Positions 53,061 to 64,000 of a DNA stretch of 64,000 nucleotides are shown here, piece after piece; the first letter of the stretch is position 1, and the number at the start of each line of letters is the position of its first letter. Location: contig NZ_RQVQ01000001.1 of the NCBI RefSeq assembly GCF_003865405.1, forward strand, positions 1 through 64,000. Reading direction: 5' to 3'. Made by a program: the position numbers and the translations under genes. The notes beneath the pieces were generated by a model. The model was given only the letters and a program-made list of their open reading frames with translations. It was not told the DNA's origin and searched no databases. The stretch comes from Paenimyroides tangerinum. Its GTDB lineage: Bacteria; Bacteroidota; Bacteroidia; Flavobacteriales; Flavobacteriaceae.

Positions 53061-56054
53061 TTATACAATCTCAGAATTTTGTTCTTCCTCTTCTTGAGCT
53101 TTAGCACGAGCTTCTGCTCTTTCTCGCTCAACTGATTTCTGAACTGTATCAACTAATATTGGTGTTGAAATGAACAATGATGAATATGTTCCAACTCCGA
53201 TACCAATTAACATCGCGAATACAAATCCACGTAACGAATCACCACCAAATATAAACATTATCAATAAAACAACAATAATAGTTGCAGACGTATTAAATGT
53301 TCTTGAAAGTGTTGTATTAATAGATTGATTAACTACTTCAACAAAAGTACCTTCTGTTTTACCTTTAATATATTCACGAACACGGTCAAATACAATTACC
53401 GTATCGTTCAATGAATATCCAATTACAGTTAATAAAGCAGCAACGAAAGATTGGTCTACCTCCATATTAAACGGTGCCCATCTGTAGAAGAACGAATAAA
53501 CTCCTAATACAAAAATAACATCGTGAGCAACAGCAGCAACAGCACCTAAAGAATATTGCCATTTTCTGAACGACAATGCTAGATAGATAAACACAATTGC
53601 TAATGACCCAACAACTGCCCAATATGCATTAGTTTTAACATCTTTCGCGACAGTTGGACCTACCTTTGAAGCTTGTAAAACACCAATAGTTTTACCTTCG
53701 TAAGTATTAACGAATTGTTCGTAAGTTAAATCAGCAGGTAAATGTTTTTTCAAGTTTGCAAATAAAACTTCATTTACTTCTTTATCAACATTCGCTCCGT
53801 CTTCTTCAACTCTATATTTAGTCGTAATTTTAATTTGAGAAGCGTTACCAAAAACTTTTGCTTCAACATTACTATCAAATGCATCAGATAATTCTTCAGA
53901 AACAATAGCAGCATCAATTGGTTTATCAAACTTCACTAAGAAAGTTCTACCACCAACGAAATCTGTACCCATATTCATTCCATTAATAAAGATTGAAGCG
54001 ATACAAGCAATCATCGTAATTGATGAAATAATGTAAGATGCTTTTTTCTTTCCAATGAAATCGAAATTCATATTTGTGAACCAGTTTTTAGTGATTCCTG
54101 TTGTAAAAGCAAGATCTTTATTTTTACGTACTGCTCTATCAACTAAAACACGAGTAATAACAATTGCCGTAAATAATGAAGTTGCAATACCGATTAATAA
54201 AGTAACAGCAAAACCTTTAATTGGACCTGTACCAAAAATTACCAATACAATTCCTGTTAAAGCAGTTGTAACGTTAGCATCTACAATCGCAGACATAGCA
54301 CCATCCCAACTAAATGCATGTTTAACAGATTCTTCACCTGTATGACCTGCGCGAAGTGATTCTTTTGCTCGTTCGTAAATCAAGATATTTGTATCAACTG
54401 CAGTTCCGATTGTTAAAACGATACCAGCAATACCAGGTAATGTTAATACAAAACCAAATCCAGTAAAGATTGCAAACAAGAACAATAAGTTAACAGCTAA
54501 AGCAATAATTGCATACCAACCTGCTTTTCCGTAGAAGAATAACATCCATGCAGCAATAATTAATAAACCAGCAATTGAAGACATTAAACCAGCATCAATA
54601 GCTGCTTGACCTAATGATGGTCCAACAATTTCTGATGAAATAATATCTGCAGAAGCAGGTAATTTACCAGCTTTTAAAATATTAGCTAAATCTTTTGTTT
54701 CTTCGACAGTAAAATCTCCAGAAATAGAAGAGCTACCACCCGCAATTGCACCAGTCGTAACTCCTGGAGCAGAATAAACCACATTATCTAAAACAATTGC
54801 GATGTTAGATTGTTGAGCATGTGCTTTACCAGTTAATTCTTCCCAAGCTTTTGCACCTGTAGCATTCATTTGCATAGAAACAACAGGTTTACCAGTCATT
54901 TGATCGTAATCATCGCGAGCTTGTGTAACTACATCTCCAGAAATAGGAGCTACATTTCCTGCATTTCCTTTTAAAGCTAATAATTGAGCAACTGTTTCTC
55001 CTTTTTTAACTTTTTGCCAAGCAAAACGCGCATAACGATTTTGACCTGTCAATAAAGAACGAACTTGAGGATCTGCTAAATATTCATTTACTTTTTCAAC
55101 ATCCGAAGTATTGAAATATCCAATTATAGGAGTACCTTGTTGACCGAAACCTAACATTAAATTAAGTAAAGGACCACGATCTTCAGTTTGCGTCGAAGTA
55201 GAATCTTTAGAAACTCCAGTTAATAATTTATCAGCATCTGTAGCTTCTTTAGCAATCGCTGTTGTATCTTTAGCCTGAGTTGGAACTGAAACTTTTGTTT
55301 TCAGAACTTCATTAGCTGCTAACATAAAATCAGCTAATTCATCAACCTTATAAGTTTCCCAGAACTCTAATTGAGCTGTAGATTGTAATAAGTTTTTAAT
55401 ACGATCAATATCTTTTGCTCCTGGTAATTCTACTAAAATTCTTCCAGAATCTCCAACTAATTGAATAGTAGGTGAAGTCGTTCCGAATTCGTCAATACGT
55501 TCACGAATTACGATGTAAGCACTTTCAACCGCTTCTTTTACTTTTTTCTCAAGTACAGTTTTTACTTGAGCATCAGTCATTGAAATATTAACTTCTGGCA
55601 AAATTCTGTTTGAGAAAATATCTGCTGAAGATAATTTTACAGTTCCTTTAGACTCATTTTCAAATGCTGTAAAAAATGCATTTAAATACGTTTCATTTCC
55701 TCCACGTACGTTTTCCGCATCAGCTAATGCTTTATTGAAAACAGCATTATTTGAATTGTTTGCTAGACTTTTAAGTACATCTTTGATTGATATTTGTAGC
55801 ATTACATTAACACCACCTTCAAGGTCTAAACCTTTTTTAATTTGTTTTGACCTAACTTCTTCAAAAGTTTGACCTATAAATACTTTTTCACCTGCAATGG
55901 AATCAAGATAACGAGATTCTTTTGTTAAATCTCCTTTAGCGAAATCTTTCGCCTTGTTTTCATAATGATTCGTAACAAATGTAAATGAAAGCTGATAAAT
56001 ACTTACCAGTGCAAAAAGAATTGCAATAAACTTAACGAGTCCTTTATTCTGCAT
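53061..56054 (-). CDS. secDF: Protein translocase SecDF fusion
   Basis: This 997-aa RND-type protein uses proton motive force to help proteins leave the Sec channel. The SecD half (about 1-630) shows KKGLDLEGGVNVMLQ, a large periplasmic domain and six membrane helices. The SecF half (about 645-985) shows FIGKKKASYIISS, DFVGGRTFLVKF and SLNDTVIVFDRVRE. Total length is normal for the fused Bacteroidota protein. The C-terminal tail (EQNSEIV) is acidic. It is monocistronic, with its own promoter and terminator. Confidence 0.97.
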   Translation of the reverse strand: MQNKGLVKFIAILFALVSIYQLSFTFVTNHYENKAKDFAKGDLTKESRYLDSIAGEKVFIGQTFEEVRSKQIKKGLDLEGGVNVMLQISIKDVLKSLANNSNNAVFNKALADAENVRGGNETYLNAFFTAFENESKGTVKLSSADIFSNRILPEVNISMTDAQVKTVLEKKVKEAVESAYIVIRERIDEFGTTSPTIQLVGDSGRILVELPGAKDIDRIKNLLQSTAQLEFWETYKVDELADFMLAANEVLKTKVSVPTQAKDTTAIAKEATDADKLLTGVSKDSTSTQTEDRGPLLNLMLGFGQQGTPIIGYFNTSDVEKVNEYLADPQVRSLLTGQNRYARFAWQKVKKGETVAQLLALKGNAGNVAPISGDVVTQARDDYDQMTGKPVVSMQMNATGAKAWEELTGKAHAQQSNIAIVLDNVVYSAPGVTTGAIAGGSSSISGDFTVEETKDLANILKAGKLPASADIISSEIVGPSLGQAAIDAGLMSSIAGLLIIAAWMLFFYGKAGWYAIIALAVNLLFLFAIFTGFGFVLTLPGIAGIVLTIGTAVDTNILIYERAKESLRAGHTGEESVKHAFSWDGAMSAIVDANVTTALTGIVLVIFGTGPIKGFAVTLLIGIATSLFTAIVITRVLVDRAVRKNKDLAFTTGITKNWFTNMNFDFIGKKKASYIISSITMIACIASIFINGMNMGTDFVGGRTFLVKFDKPIDAAIVSEELSDAFDSNVEAKVFGNASQIKITTKYRVEEDGANVDKEVNEVLFANLKKHLPADLTYEQFVNTYEGKTIGVLQASKVGPTVAKDVKTNAYWAVVGSLAIVFIYLALSFRKWQYSLGAVAAVAHDVIFVLGVYSFFYRWAPFNMEVDQSFVAALLTVIGYSLNDTVIVFDRVREYIKGKTEGTFVEVVNQSINTTLSRTFNTSATIIVVLLIMFIFGGDSLRGFVFAMLIGIGVGTYSSLFISTPILVDTVQKSVERERAEARAKAQEEEEQNSEIV

Positions 56055-56138
56055 TATTACTAAAAAAATTAATTAAATTTTTATTGATTGATTAATCTAA
56101 AAAATAGAGTTTGAAGTGTACTTTTTAAAATTAACGAA

Positions 56139-56169
56139 CAAATATATAACATCGAAAAAGATAAACCAA
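56139..56169 (-). promoter_or_regulatory. Promoter of secDF
   Basis: The minus strand carries TTG (56169-56167) and TATATTTG (56146-56139) with a 20-base spacer. The predicted leader is about 80 bases. Confidence 0.55.
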
Positions 56170-56222
56170 TAAAAAAGTTAATATATAGGTTCAAATTTTA
56201 ACAAATTATTCTAAGTGTAAAA

Positions 56223-56252
56223 AAAACAACAACCCTAAAAGGTTGTTGTTTT
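56223..56252 (-). terminator. Terminator of gyrB
   Basis: The 12-bp stem AAAACAACAACC/GGTTGTTGTTTT (56223-56234 and 56241-56252) lies about 20 bases past the gyrB stop. Confidence 0.88.
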
Positions 56253-56273
56253 AAAATTTATATATCTTAAAGA

Positions 56274-58217
<1,944 letters not shown>

Positions 58218-58251
58218 TTATATCAAAATATTTTTTGTCGCATTTAATACA

Positions 58252-58259
58252 CAAATATA
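58252..58259 (-). promoter_or_regulatory. -7 element of gyrB
   Basis: The minus strand reads TATATTTG, matching TAnnTTTG, 38 bases before the ATG at 58214. No -33 TTG at normal spacing was seen. Confidence 0.5.
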
Positions 58260-58337
58260 CGAAATTTAAAGCAATTATAAAATTTTAAACCGCAATCAAA
58301 TATCATTTATTAACATATTTATTCATATTTGGTAACT

Positions 58338-58781
58338 TTATAAAACTTGTTGGATTTTATATTTCACATTATTAACAACAACCTCATCACCAATTGTTTT
58401 ACCCAATAACAAACTTCCTAATGGAGAAAATTTAGATAACGAATAAATAGCTAAATTATTCACATTTACTTTTGGCAATGCACTACTTAAAAAGAACCAT
58501 AAATCATTAGCTTGAATCAAACTTCCTAATGCAATTATTTCTGATTTTCTTGAAATATCAATTCGTAAAAGCTCTTGTTGTTGCGTTACATATTCATTGA
58601 TTTTAGCGCTTAATTTTTCTTGTTCGATGTGCATCATTGACAAGGCAGTTTCGTGTTTATCTCCAGCCGAACTTTTAGCGTCATTTTTGGCATCTTCTGA
58701 AAGCGCTTCAACTCTATCTTGAAACGCATCAATTTTATCTTGCAACATTTGCAAATGCAGTTGTAATAATTCTTCTTTCAT
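58338..58781 (-). CDS. GreA/GreB-like transcription factor
   Basis: This 147-aa protein has an N-terminal coiled coil (about 1-80) and a C-terminal FKBP-like domain ending SPLGSLLLGKTIGDEVVVNN, the GreA/GreB hallmark. Such factors enter the RNA polymerase secondary channel. Databases sometimes call it '3-oxoacyl-ACP synthase', which the sequence does not support. The start is set at MKEELLQLHL (ATG 58781), because the upstream alternative would lie inside a terminator hairpin. The tip between the coils carries Asp/Glu (SEDAKNDAKSS) as in active Gre factors. Confidence 0.85.
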   Translation of the reverse strand: MKEELLQLHLQMLQDKIDAFQDRVEALSEDAKNDAKSSAGDKHETALSMMHIEQEKLSAKINEYVTQQQELLRIDISRKSEIIALGSLIQANDLWFFLSSALPKVNVNNLAIYSLSKFSPLGSLLLGKTIGDEVVVNNVKYKIQQVL

Positions 58782-58787
58782 AATAAA

Positions 58788-58812
58788 AAAACTCACCATA
58801 AAAGTGAGTTTC
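58788..58812 (-). terminator. Terminator of the TPR/outer-membrane operon, abutting the Gre-like start
   Basis: The arms AAACTCAC and GTGAGTTT (about 58789-58796 and 58804-58811) precede a T-tract that ends four bases before the ATG of the Gre-like gene. It ends the outer-membrane gene, or acts as an attenuator in a shared transcript. Confidence 0.75.
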
Positions 58813-58834
58813 TAAGATAATATTTATTTTTGAT

Positions 58835-60595
58835 TTAATTCTTAAAATTGAATTTATACATCGCTCCTACTAAAACTTGAGTTCCTTGAACTTTATAATT
58901 GCTCCAAGATTGATACGATTGATTAAACAGATTATTACCTTTTGCGAAAATTGTCCATTTATCAGTTGCTTTATAACCAACATTTAAATTTAAATCTGCA
59001 AAAGAATCAACCTTTACAAGTTTTCGTTCTAAATCACCTGTTCCATCATTCACATAACCCATATCGTTTCTTTGTCCTACAAAATACATATCCAAACCAC
59101 CAAACCATTGGTCTGTAAAATCAACTTTTAGTTTTGCCGTTAATTTAGTTTCTGGAAGATTGAAGACCGAACCATTTTTTGCAGAATATGAATTGTATTC
59201 TCCAGATAAATCTATTGTTACGTCATCACTAAAATTCAAATTTAATTCACCGTAAGCATTAAAAGTATCAACCGTATCATAAGTTACACCAAACGAATTT
59301 CCATATTGATAAACTTGACTATTTAATAAATCAAACGATGGTACTTTTGGATTATTCACAAACATTGCTTTATTATCTTCAGTCATATAAGATGCTCGAA
59401 TGTTATATGAAATATTATGATACAATTTACCTTTCATTCCAATGTAGAAATTGAAGTTCTGCTTCGTTGCTAACAATCTTAAATCTGGAGAAACAAATGG
59501 ATTTTCTCCTACAAAATTAGCGTACGTATTGTTATAAACACCTCCTTCAGCTCCGGCATAAGCGATTACAATATCTTTTACCAAATCATAATTTGCTTTT
59601 ACTTTAGGATAAACAACGAAACTATCTTGTTTTTCACCGTTGGATTCCCCACTAACATTAGCTAAACCAAATCCCAATTGAACCGAATAATCGTCGGCAA
59701 TAAATCGAATGTTTGGCTCAATACCAACTATTAAAGAATTACTTTTTGTATTTATTCCTGAAATTAATTCGTCTTCAAATTGTGTGTTGACATAATCTGC
59801 TTTAACGTCAAGATTAACAATAGATTGCTCTAAGACAAAATTAAATTTAGGATTTATTAAAAAATGATTTTCTCTTGAATCAAAAGCATCCCAAAAATGC
59901 TTAAATTTCAACGAACCGCCATCAAAAGCACCTTTGTTACTGTTGTAATTAAAACCAAAATGAACATCGTTATATTTCTGACCAAAATCTCTACCATCAT
60001 ATTCAGCTGGAGCAAAAATAGCTACATCTGTTGGCAAACCATACCAATTATAATTCTGCTGTGAAACTCCAAAATTCAAATTCCAATCGTTAGTTGTTTT
60101 TCTAGAACCCACATTGAAATCTAAATTAGATTTTGAATAATTATCATCAACTAAAACACCTGCTATTCCACCTTGAGAAGAAATATGATTTAAAAAACCA
60201 GCAACGTAAACATCATCGCTAACCTTTTCTGCAATTCCTAATTGACCTTGTAACGTATTAAAATTTCCGTAACCTAAAAGTGCATAATTATTAAAAAATG
60301 AAGAAAGTGAATCTTTATCAACCTTAGCTGCTTTCCCTTTTTCAGGGGCAAAAGTTGATGCAACCGGAAACGAATAAATCGAATATTTGATTACTTGCTT
60401 TTCGTTATCTTCATCACCAATTTGAGGCGTATCTTTAATTTTAAAAGCATCAATTACCGTAGCTTCGTAAGATTTTACAACTCTTACTTCTTCGGTATTC
60501 ATATTACTATCTTTTGGCTTATCTTTTTCTTGCGCTTGCACTGACAATCCGAATAAAATTGCGAATGCAGAACTTAAATATATCTGTTTTTTCAT
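58835..60595 (-). CDS. Outer-membrane beta-barrel protein (TonB-receptor-like, no plug)
   Basis: This 586-aa protein has a signal peptide (about 1-21, ending LSVQAQ) and a short N-terminal segment (EEVRVVKSYEATVIDAFKIKDTPQ). Many amphipathic beta strands follow to a C-terminal strand ending YKFNFKN, typical of TonB-dependent receptors. The usual ~120-residue plug is missing or very reduced; strands begin by about residue 100. The gene starts 13 bases after the 1002-aa TPR protein, so the two work together. The transported or anchored ligand is unknown. Confidence 0.85.
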   Translation of the reverse strand: MKKQIYLSSAFAILFGLSVQAQEKDKPKDSNMNTEEVRVVKSYEATVIDAFKIKDTPQIGDEDNEKQVIKYSIYSFPVASTFAPEKGKAAKVDKDSLSSFFNNYALLGYGNFNTLQGQLGIAEKVSDDVYVAGFLNHISSQGGIAGVLVDDNYSKSNLDFNVGSRKTTNDWNLNFGVSQQNYNWYGLPTDVAIFAPAEYDGRDFGQKYNDVHFGFNYNSNKGAFDGGSLKFKHFWDAFDSRENHFLINPKFNFVLEQSIVNLDVKADYVNTQFEDELISGINTKSNSLIVGIEPNIRFIADDYSVQLGFGLANVSGESNGEKQDSFVVYPKVKANYDLVKDIVIAYAGAEGGVYNNTYANFVGENPFVSPDLRLLATKQNFNFYIGMKGKLYHNISYNIRASYMTEDNKAMFVNNPKVPSFDLLNSQVYQYGNSFGVTYDTVDTFNAYGELNLNFSDDVTIDLSGEYNSYSAKNGSVFNLPETKLTAKLKVDFTDQWFGGLDMYFVGQRNDMGYVNDGTGDLERKLVKVDSFADLNLNVGYKATDKWTIFAKGNNLFNQSYQSWSNYKVQGTQVLVGAMYKFNFKN

Positions 60596-60608
60596 TTCTA
60601 AATTCGAT

Positions 60609-63600
60609 TTATTTTACGGATGAATTACGTTTTGATTCTTCTGATTTGATTTTAGCTAATTCAGCTTTTGCATCTGAAACAACATCGTTATAATCCGAAA
60701 AATTCTTAATCACATTTTCTAAAATATAAGTTGCTTGATAACTATCTTTTAAACCATAAAAGTTTTTCGCCATAAGCACCAAACCTTTTGCTCCAAAATA
60801 TTTGTAACTCGAATAATCTTTAGCTAACTTTTGAATTGCAACATTTGAAGCTTCATATTTCTTATCTGCATTTTTAAAATACGCATCGTAATAAAGTGCT
60901 TCTGCAGCGATTTCTCCATTTGCAGTAGTTAATAATTCCGCATAAGATTTTTTTGCTGTTGTCCAATCTTTATTTGCAATTGCTGCACGAGCAGAGATCA
61001 ATTGCGCATCAGCTTTTATTCGTTTATCAACTTTTGAATTTGAAAGTACTTTTTCTGCATAAGATTCAGCAGATTTTGTATCATCAGATTCCGAATAAAC
61101 CTTCATTAAATTAGCTTGTGCAAATAATTTATTTTGTTCTTTTTCAGCTTCGTTTTCTAAACGTTTTAACAACGGAATTGCTTCTGCACTTTGCTTGTTA
61201 TCTAAATAGTAATCTGTTAAACGAACCAAAGAAACTTCTGTATATTCGTTTTTCGATTTTCCTACAATACTTTTATAATGTGGAACTGCTTTGTTTACTT
61301 GATTTTCTGTAACGTATAATTCAGCCAAATTAAATTCAGCTTTCAAAGCATTTTTTCCGTTAGAATAATTTTTTAAATAATCTTCAAAACCAGAAATCGC
61401 TTGTTTTGAATTGTTTTGAAACAATTGTTTTTCAGCAGCAACGTAACTATCGTTTTCTAAATCGTAATTAGAAACATCAATAAAATCCAAACCTTTAATC
61501 CAAGTTGCATATTCTGATGTATTTCCAGAATCTATATAAATTAAACGAGCCGTTTCAACTGCTTCCACTGCTTCTGGAGTTTTTGGATAATCAGAAACTA
61601 CCTTTTTGAAACGCTCCAAAGATTTTTCATTTTCTTTTTCGTTATAATAAACCAAACCTTGTTTCAACATCGCTTTTGGTACAAATGCACTTTTTGGATA
61701 TTGACTGATTAATTTATTAAAAGTAGCGATTGATTCATCTGATTTATTCAAATTAGAATACGTACTTCCCAATTCATACATTGCATCAACAACATAAGAT
61801 GAATTTGGATAATTTGAAATAAAACTATTTAATTCTTTAATTTTATTATCATTTCTATCGACAAATCCGTAAGAAATAGCTTTTTGATAAACTGCATAAT
61901 CAACTTCAGAACCTTTACTTTCAATAACCTTATTATACGATTCCATTGCTGGCCAATATTTTCCATTTACAAATTGACTATCTCCTAAACGTAAATAAGC
62001 ATCGTTTTTCTTACTAGAATTGTTAGCTGATTTTGTATAGGCATCAAATAACATTACTGATTCATCGTAATTTTTAAGTTTGAAATTTGCATAACCCAAA
62101 CTGTAATTTACATCTTTAAATTCAGGTGTGATTTCAGCATAAGGCAATTTTTTAAATCCAGAAAAAGTCGTTTTCGCATCATTAAAACGATTCAAAGCAT
62201 ATTCCGACTCACCTTTCCAATACGTTGCACGAGCAATCATTTTTTTATCTTGAGCTTCGTTTATAGATTTATTGAATAAAGTTAATGCATCTGCATAATT
62301 TCCTTCATTGTATAATTCTAAACCACGATAAAAATTCACTTTTTGATAAGCTAATTTATTTTGCGGAGTTCTATTTTTTTCTAATAATACTAAAGCTTCA
62401 TTGTAATTTTTCGACGAAATATAAGAATCAATTAACAACGCATTTAATTCTTCTTTATATGCAGAATTTGGATATTTCTGTAAAAAAGAAATAATCACCG
62501 TTGGCGTACTTTGATAAGGATTTCCGATTTCGTAACTTAATTTAGCATAGTTTACATTTGCATCTTCTTGAATTTTAGAATTAAAAGACATTTCAGATGC
62601 ATTCTTAAATGCATTTAAAGCTTGCGTTTTTTGTTCTGATTTTAAATAACTTTCTCCTAAATGATAATATGCATTTTGAGCAACTGAATCAGAACCATCG
62701 ATAATTTTATTGAACTCAGAAATTGCTTTTGGATAATCTCCTTTTTTGTAATAAACGTAACCCAATTGATAAAAATCAACATTGTTTAAACGATTGTTTT
62801 TTCCGTTATATTGTAATAAATACGGAAGCGCTTCATCATATTTCTGAAGATTAAAATAACTTTCACCAATAATTTTCGCTAATTCAGATTTTTCTTCATC
62901 AGTTGATTTAGAAAACTGCTCTTTACCTAAACGGATAGCTTCATCAAAATTTCCAGACTTGAAATTCATATCAGCTTTAAAGTATCCCATTTTTTCGTAA
63001 TACTTTTCGTTATAAGAAACTTCGCCAAAATATTCAGAAGCCGTTTTATAATCGTTATTTTGATAAGAAATATAACCTAAATAATATTTTGCCTGATCAT
63101 CGTACTTTTCAGAATTAGTAACTTTAGAGAAATATTCCTTTGCTTCAGGAAATTTGTTTTCTACAAAATAGCAATATCCTTTTTGGAAATTTAATCGGTT
63201 TTTTATTTCATCAGAAAGCACCGTTTCATTAATTCCACGAGAATAGTTTAAAACTTTTTTGTATTCGCCTTTTTTGAAATAAAAATTACAAACCTCAGAA
63301 AGAGCATCGACTTGTTTAGAACTCGTTGGATAATTTTTTATAAAATCCTGAATTTTATATTCTGCGCCATCTTGATCTAAATACATAGCACAATTGGCAA
63401 TATAATAAGCACAATCAGCCTGAATTTCGTCATTGAAATTCGTGGTTTTAATTTCTTCAAATAAAACTTGAGCTAACGCGTATAAATTTTCGCTATATAG
63501 AGAAACTGCTTTATCAAACTTGTAATTATCATTTGTGTAAATTACAGATTGTTGAGCTTGTAATTGGGTCGAACCTAAGGCAAGTGACAAAAAAAATATA

Positions 63601-63617
63601 TTATTTAATTTTCGCAT
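60609..63617 (-). CDS. Exported tetratricopeptide repeat protein
   Basis: This 1002-aa protein has a signal peptide (about 1-22, ending TQLQAQ) and TPR/Sel1-like helical repeats over nearly its whole length (for example KYYLGYISYQNNDYKTASEYF, YYHLGESYLKSEQKTQALNAF). It also contains YbgF/BamD-type sequences (FNKLISQYPKSAFVPKAMLKQG). It is a periplasmic solenoid likely to bind other envelope proteins. It is co-transcribed with the downstream outer-membrane barrel. Length is large for the class. Function is unknown. Confidence 0.88.
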   Translation of the reverse strand: MRKLNNIFFLSLALGSTQLQAQQSVIYTNDNYKFDKAVSLYSENLYALAQVLFEEIKTTNFNDEIQADCAYYIANCAMYLDQDGAEYKIQDFIKNYPTSSKQVDALSEVCNFYFKKGEYKKVLNYSRGINETVLSDEIKNRLNFQKGYCYFVENKFPEAKEYFSKVTNSEKYDDQAKYYLGYISYQNNDYKTASEYFGEVSYNEKYYEKMGYFKADMNFKSGNFDEAIRLGKEQFSKSTDEEKSELAKIIGESYFNLQKYDEALPYLLQYNGKNNRLNNVDFYQLGYVYYKKGDYPKAISEFNKIIDGSDSVAQNAYYHLGESYLKSEQKTQALNAFKNASEMSFNSKIQEDANVNYAKLSYEIGNPYQSTPTVIISFLQKYPNSAYKEELNALLIDSYISSKNYNEALVLLEKNRTPQNKLAYQKVNFYRGLELYNEGNYADALTLFNKSINEAQDKKMIARATYWKGESEYALNRFNDAKTTFSGFKKLPYAEITPEFKDVNYSLGYANFKLKNYDESVMLFDAYTKSANNSSKKNDAYLRLGDSQFVNGKYWPAMESYNKVIESKGSEVDYAVYQKAISYGFVDRNDNKIKELNSFISNYPNSSYVVDAMYELGSTYSNLNKSDESIATFNKLISQYPKSAFVPKAMLKQGLVYYNEKENEKSLERFKKVVSDYPKTPEAVEAVETARLIYIDSGNTSEYATWIKGLDFIDVSNYDLENDSYVAAEKQLFQNNSKQAISGFEDYLKNYSNGKNALKAEFNLAELYVTENQVNKAVPHYKSIVGKSKNEYTEVSLVRLTDYYLDNKQSAEAIPLLKRLENEAEKEQNKLFAQANLMKVYSESDDTKSAESYAEKVLSNSKVDKRIKADAQLISARAAIANKDWTTAKKSYAELLTTANGEIAAEALYYDAYFKNADKKYEASNVAIQKLAKDYSSYKYFGAKGLVLMAKNFYGLKDSYQATYILENVIKNFSDYNDVVSDAKAELAKIKSEESKRNSSVK

Positions 63618-63637
63618 TATCCGATTTTTTTAAGATT

Positions 63638-63645
63638 CAAATATA
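63638..63645 (-). promoter_or_regulatory. -7 element of the TPR/outer-membrane operon
   Basis: The minus strand reads TATATTTG, matching TAnnTTTG, 21 bases before the ATG at 63617. Confidence 0.5.
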
Positions 63646-63794
63646 TCAATTTATATTTTGTTTATAACTTTAAAAACGCAACTTTATAATCTTATAGTAT
63701 CAAATGAGAGCCTTTTAAAAAAAATACAACTTTTAAAACCGTAAATTTGATTAAATACAATTAACTTTATATTTTTACAATAAAATTATTCAAG

Positions 63795-64000
63795 ATGTCC
63801 AACACTATTTTATCACTACAAAACGTTTCCATTTTTCAAGAAAACACATCTATTTTAGCGAACATTTCTTTGAATGTAAATCACGGTGAATTTATTTATT
63901 TAATCGGAAAAACAGGTTCTGGTAAAAGTAGTTTAATGAAAACGCTTTACGCGGATTTGAATTTAACTGAAGGTGAAGGAACAATTGTTGATTTTGATTT
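63795..64000 (+). CDS. ftsE: Cell-division ABC ATPase FtsE (partial, runs off the window)
   Basis: The first 68 codons are present. The start reads MSNTILSLQNVSIFQENTSI and the Walker A is IGKTGSGKSSLMKTLYADL, followed by TEGEGTIVDFD. This closely resembles the FtsE of Bacteroidota, which with FtsX controls cell-wall hydrolases at division. The rest, including signature and Walker B, is outside the window. It is divergent from the TPR operon. Confidence 0.85.
   Translation, partial: MSNTILSLQNVSIFQENTSILANISLNVNHGEFIYLIGKTGSGKSSLMKTLYADLNLTEGEGTIVDFD

Overview
The window is chromosomal DNA from a member of the Bacteroidota, most likely a Flavobacterium or close relative in the Flavobacteriaceae. 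The DNA is AT-rich. Several starts are preceded by the Bacteroidota -7 element TAnnTTTG and lack Shine-Dalgarno sequences. Many exported proteins have signal peptides ending in AQ. One protein has a type IX secretion (T9SS) sorting domain. Several proteins are lineage-typical: fused SecDF, fused E1 alpha/beta, a cyclophilin-FKBP fusion and an ABC permease/M1 peptidase fusion. I saw no tRNA, rRNA, CRISPR array, transposase or prophage.

Layout. 1-593 is non-coding and made of short flavobacterial-type intergenic repeats, with a possible gene tail at the very start. 594-2687 (-) is an exported catalase with a downstream ankyrin protein. 2967-10052 (+) is a three-gene operon of envelope proteins: a TPR/YwqK-repeat protein, a DUF3857 transglutaminase with an intact triad, and a paralogue that has lost the catalytic Cys. 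10086-19233 (-) is a six-gene membrane-maintenance operon: YbjN-like, PspA/IM30, DUF4177, NfeD-like, flotillin and a 1612-aa MoxR-like AAA+ ATPase. It is divergent from an XRE regulator, and a perfect palindrome lies between them.

20050-29623 holds rplS with a probable leader, a TraB/GumN protein, trmD, the dual immunophilin, an acetate transporter, an FMN glutamate-synthase-like oxidoreductase, a thioredoxin-like protein and a secreted protein built on a long 54-bp tandem repeat. 29805-38763 holds an ABC exporter fused to an M1 peptidase, a cysteine-synthase-family enzyme, an S9 oligopeptidase lipoprotein, EbfC/YbaB and a DUF4369 lipoprotein.

38809-44465 contains pyrR-pyrB-STAS-like-rnz-pdxH. 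A T9SS-secreted M4 metalloprotease sits just beyond pdxH, and a 77-bp copy of the pdxH 3' end lies on its far side, which marks an insertion or recombination event. 44577-52750 holds a DUF5715 protein, a sodium:alanine symporter, small exported proteins, an alpha-oxoamine synthase and a fused 2-oxoacid dehydrogenase E1. 53061-63617 (-) holds secDF, gyrB, a GreA-like factor, an outer-membrane barrel and a 1002-aa TPR protein. The window ends inside ftsE (+).

Most of the window is conserved chromosomal backbone. The regions most worth a second look are the PspA-flotillin-AAA operon with its candidate operator, the pdxH duplication around the metalloprotease, the repeat protein with two plug-like ends, and the active/inactive transglutaminase pair.
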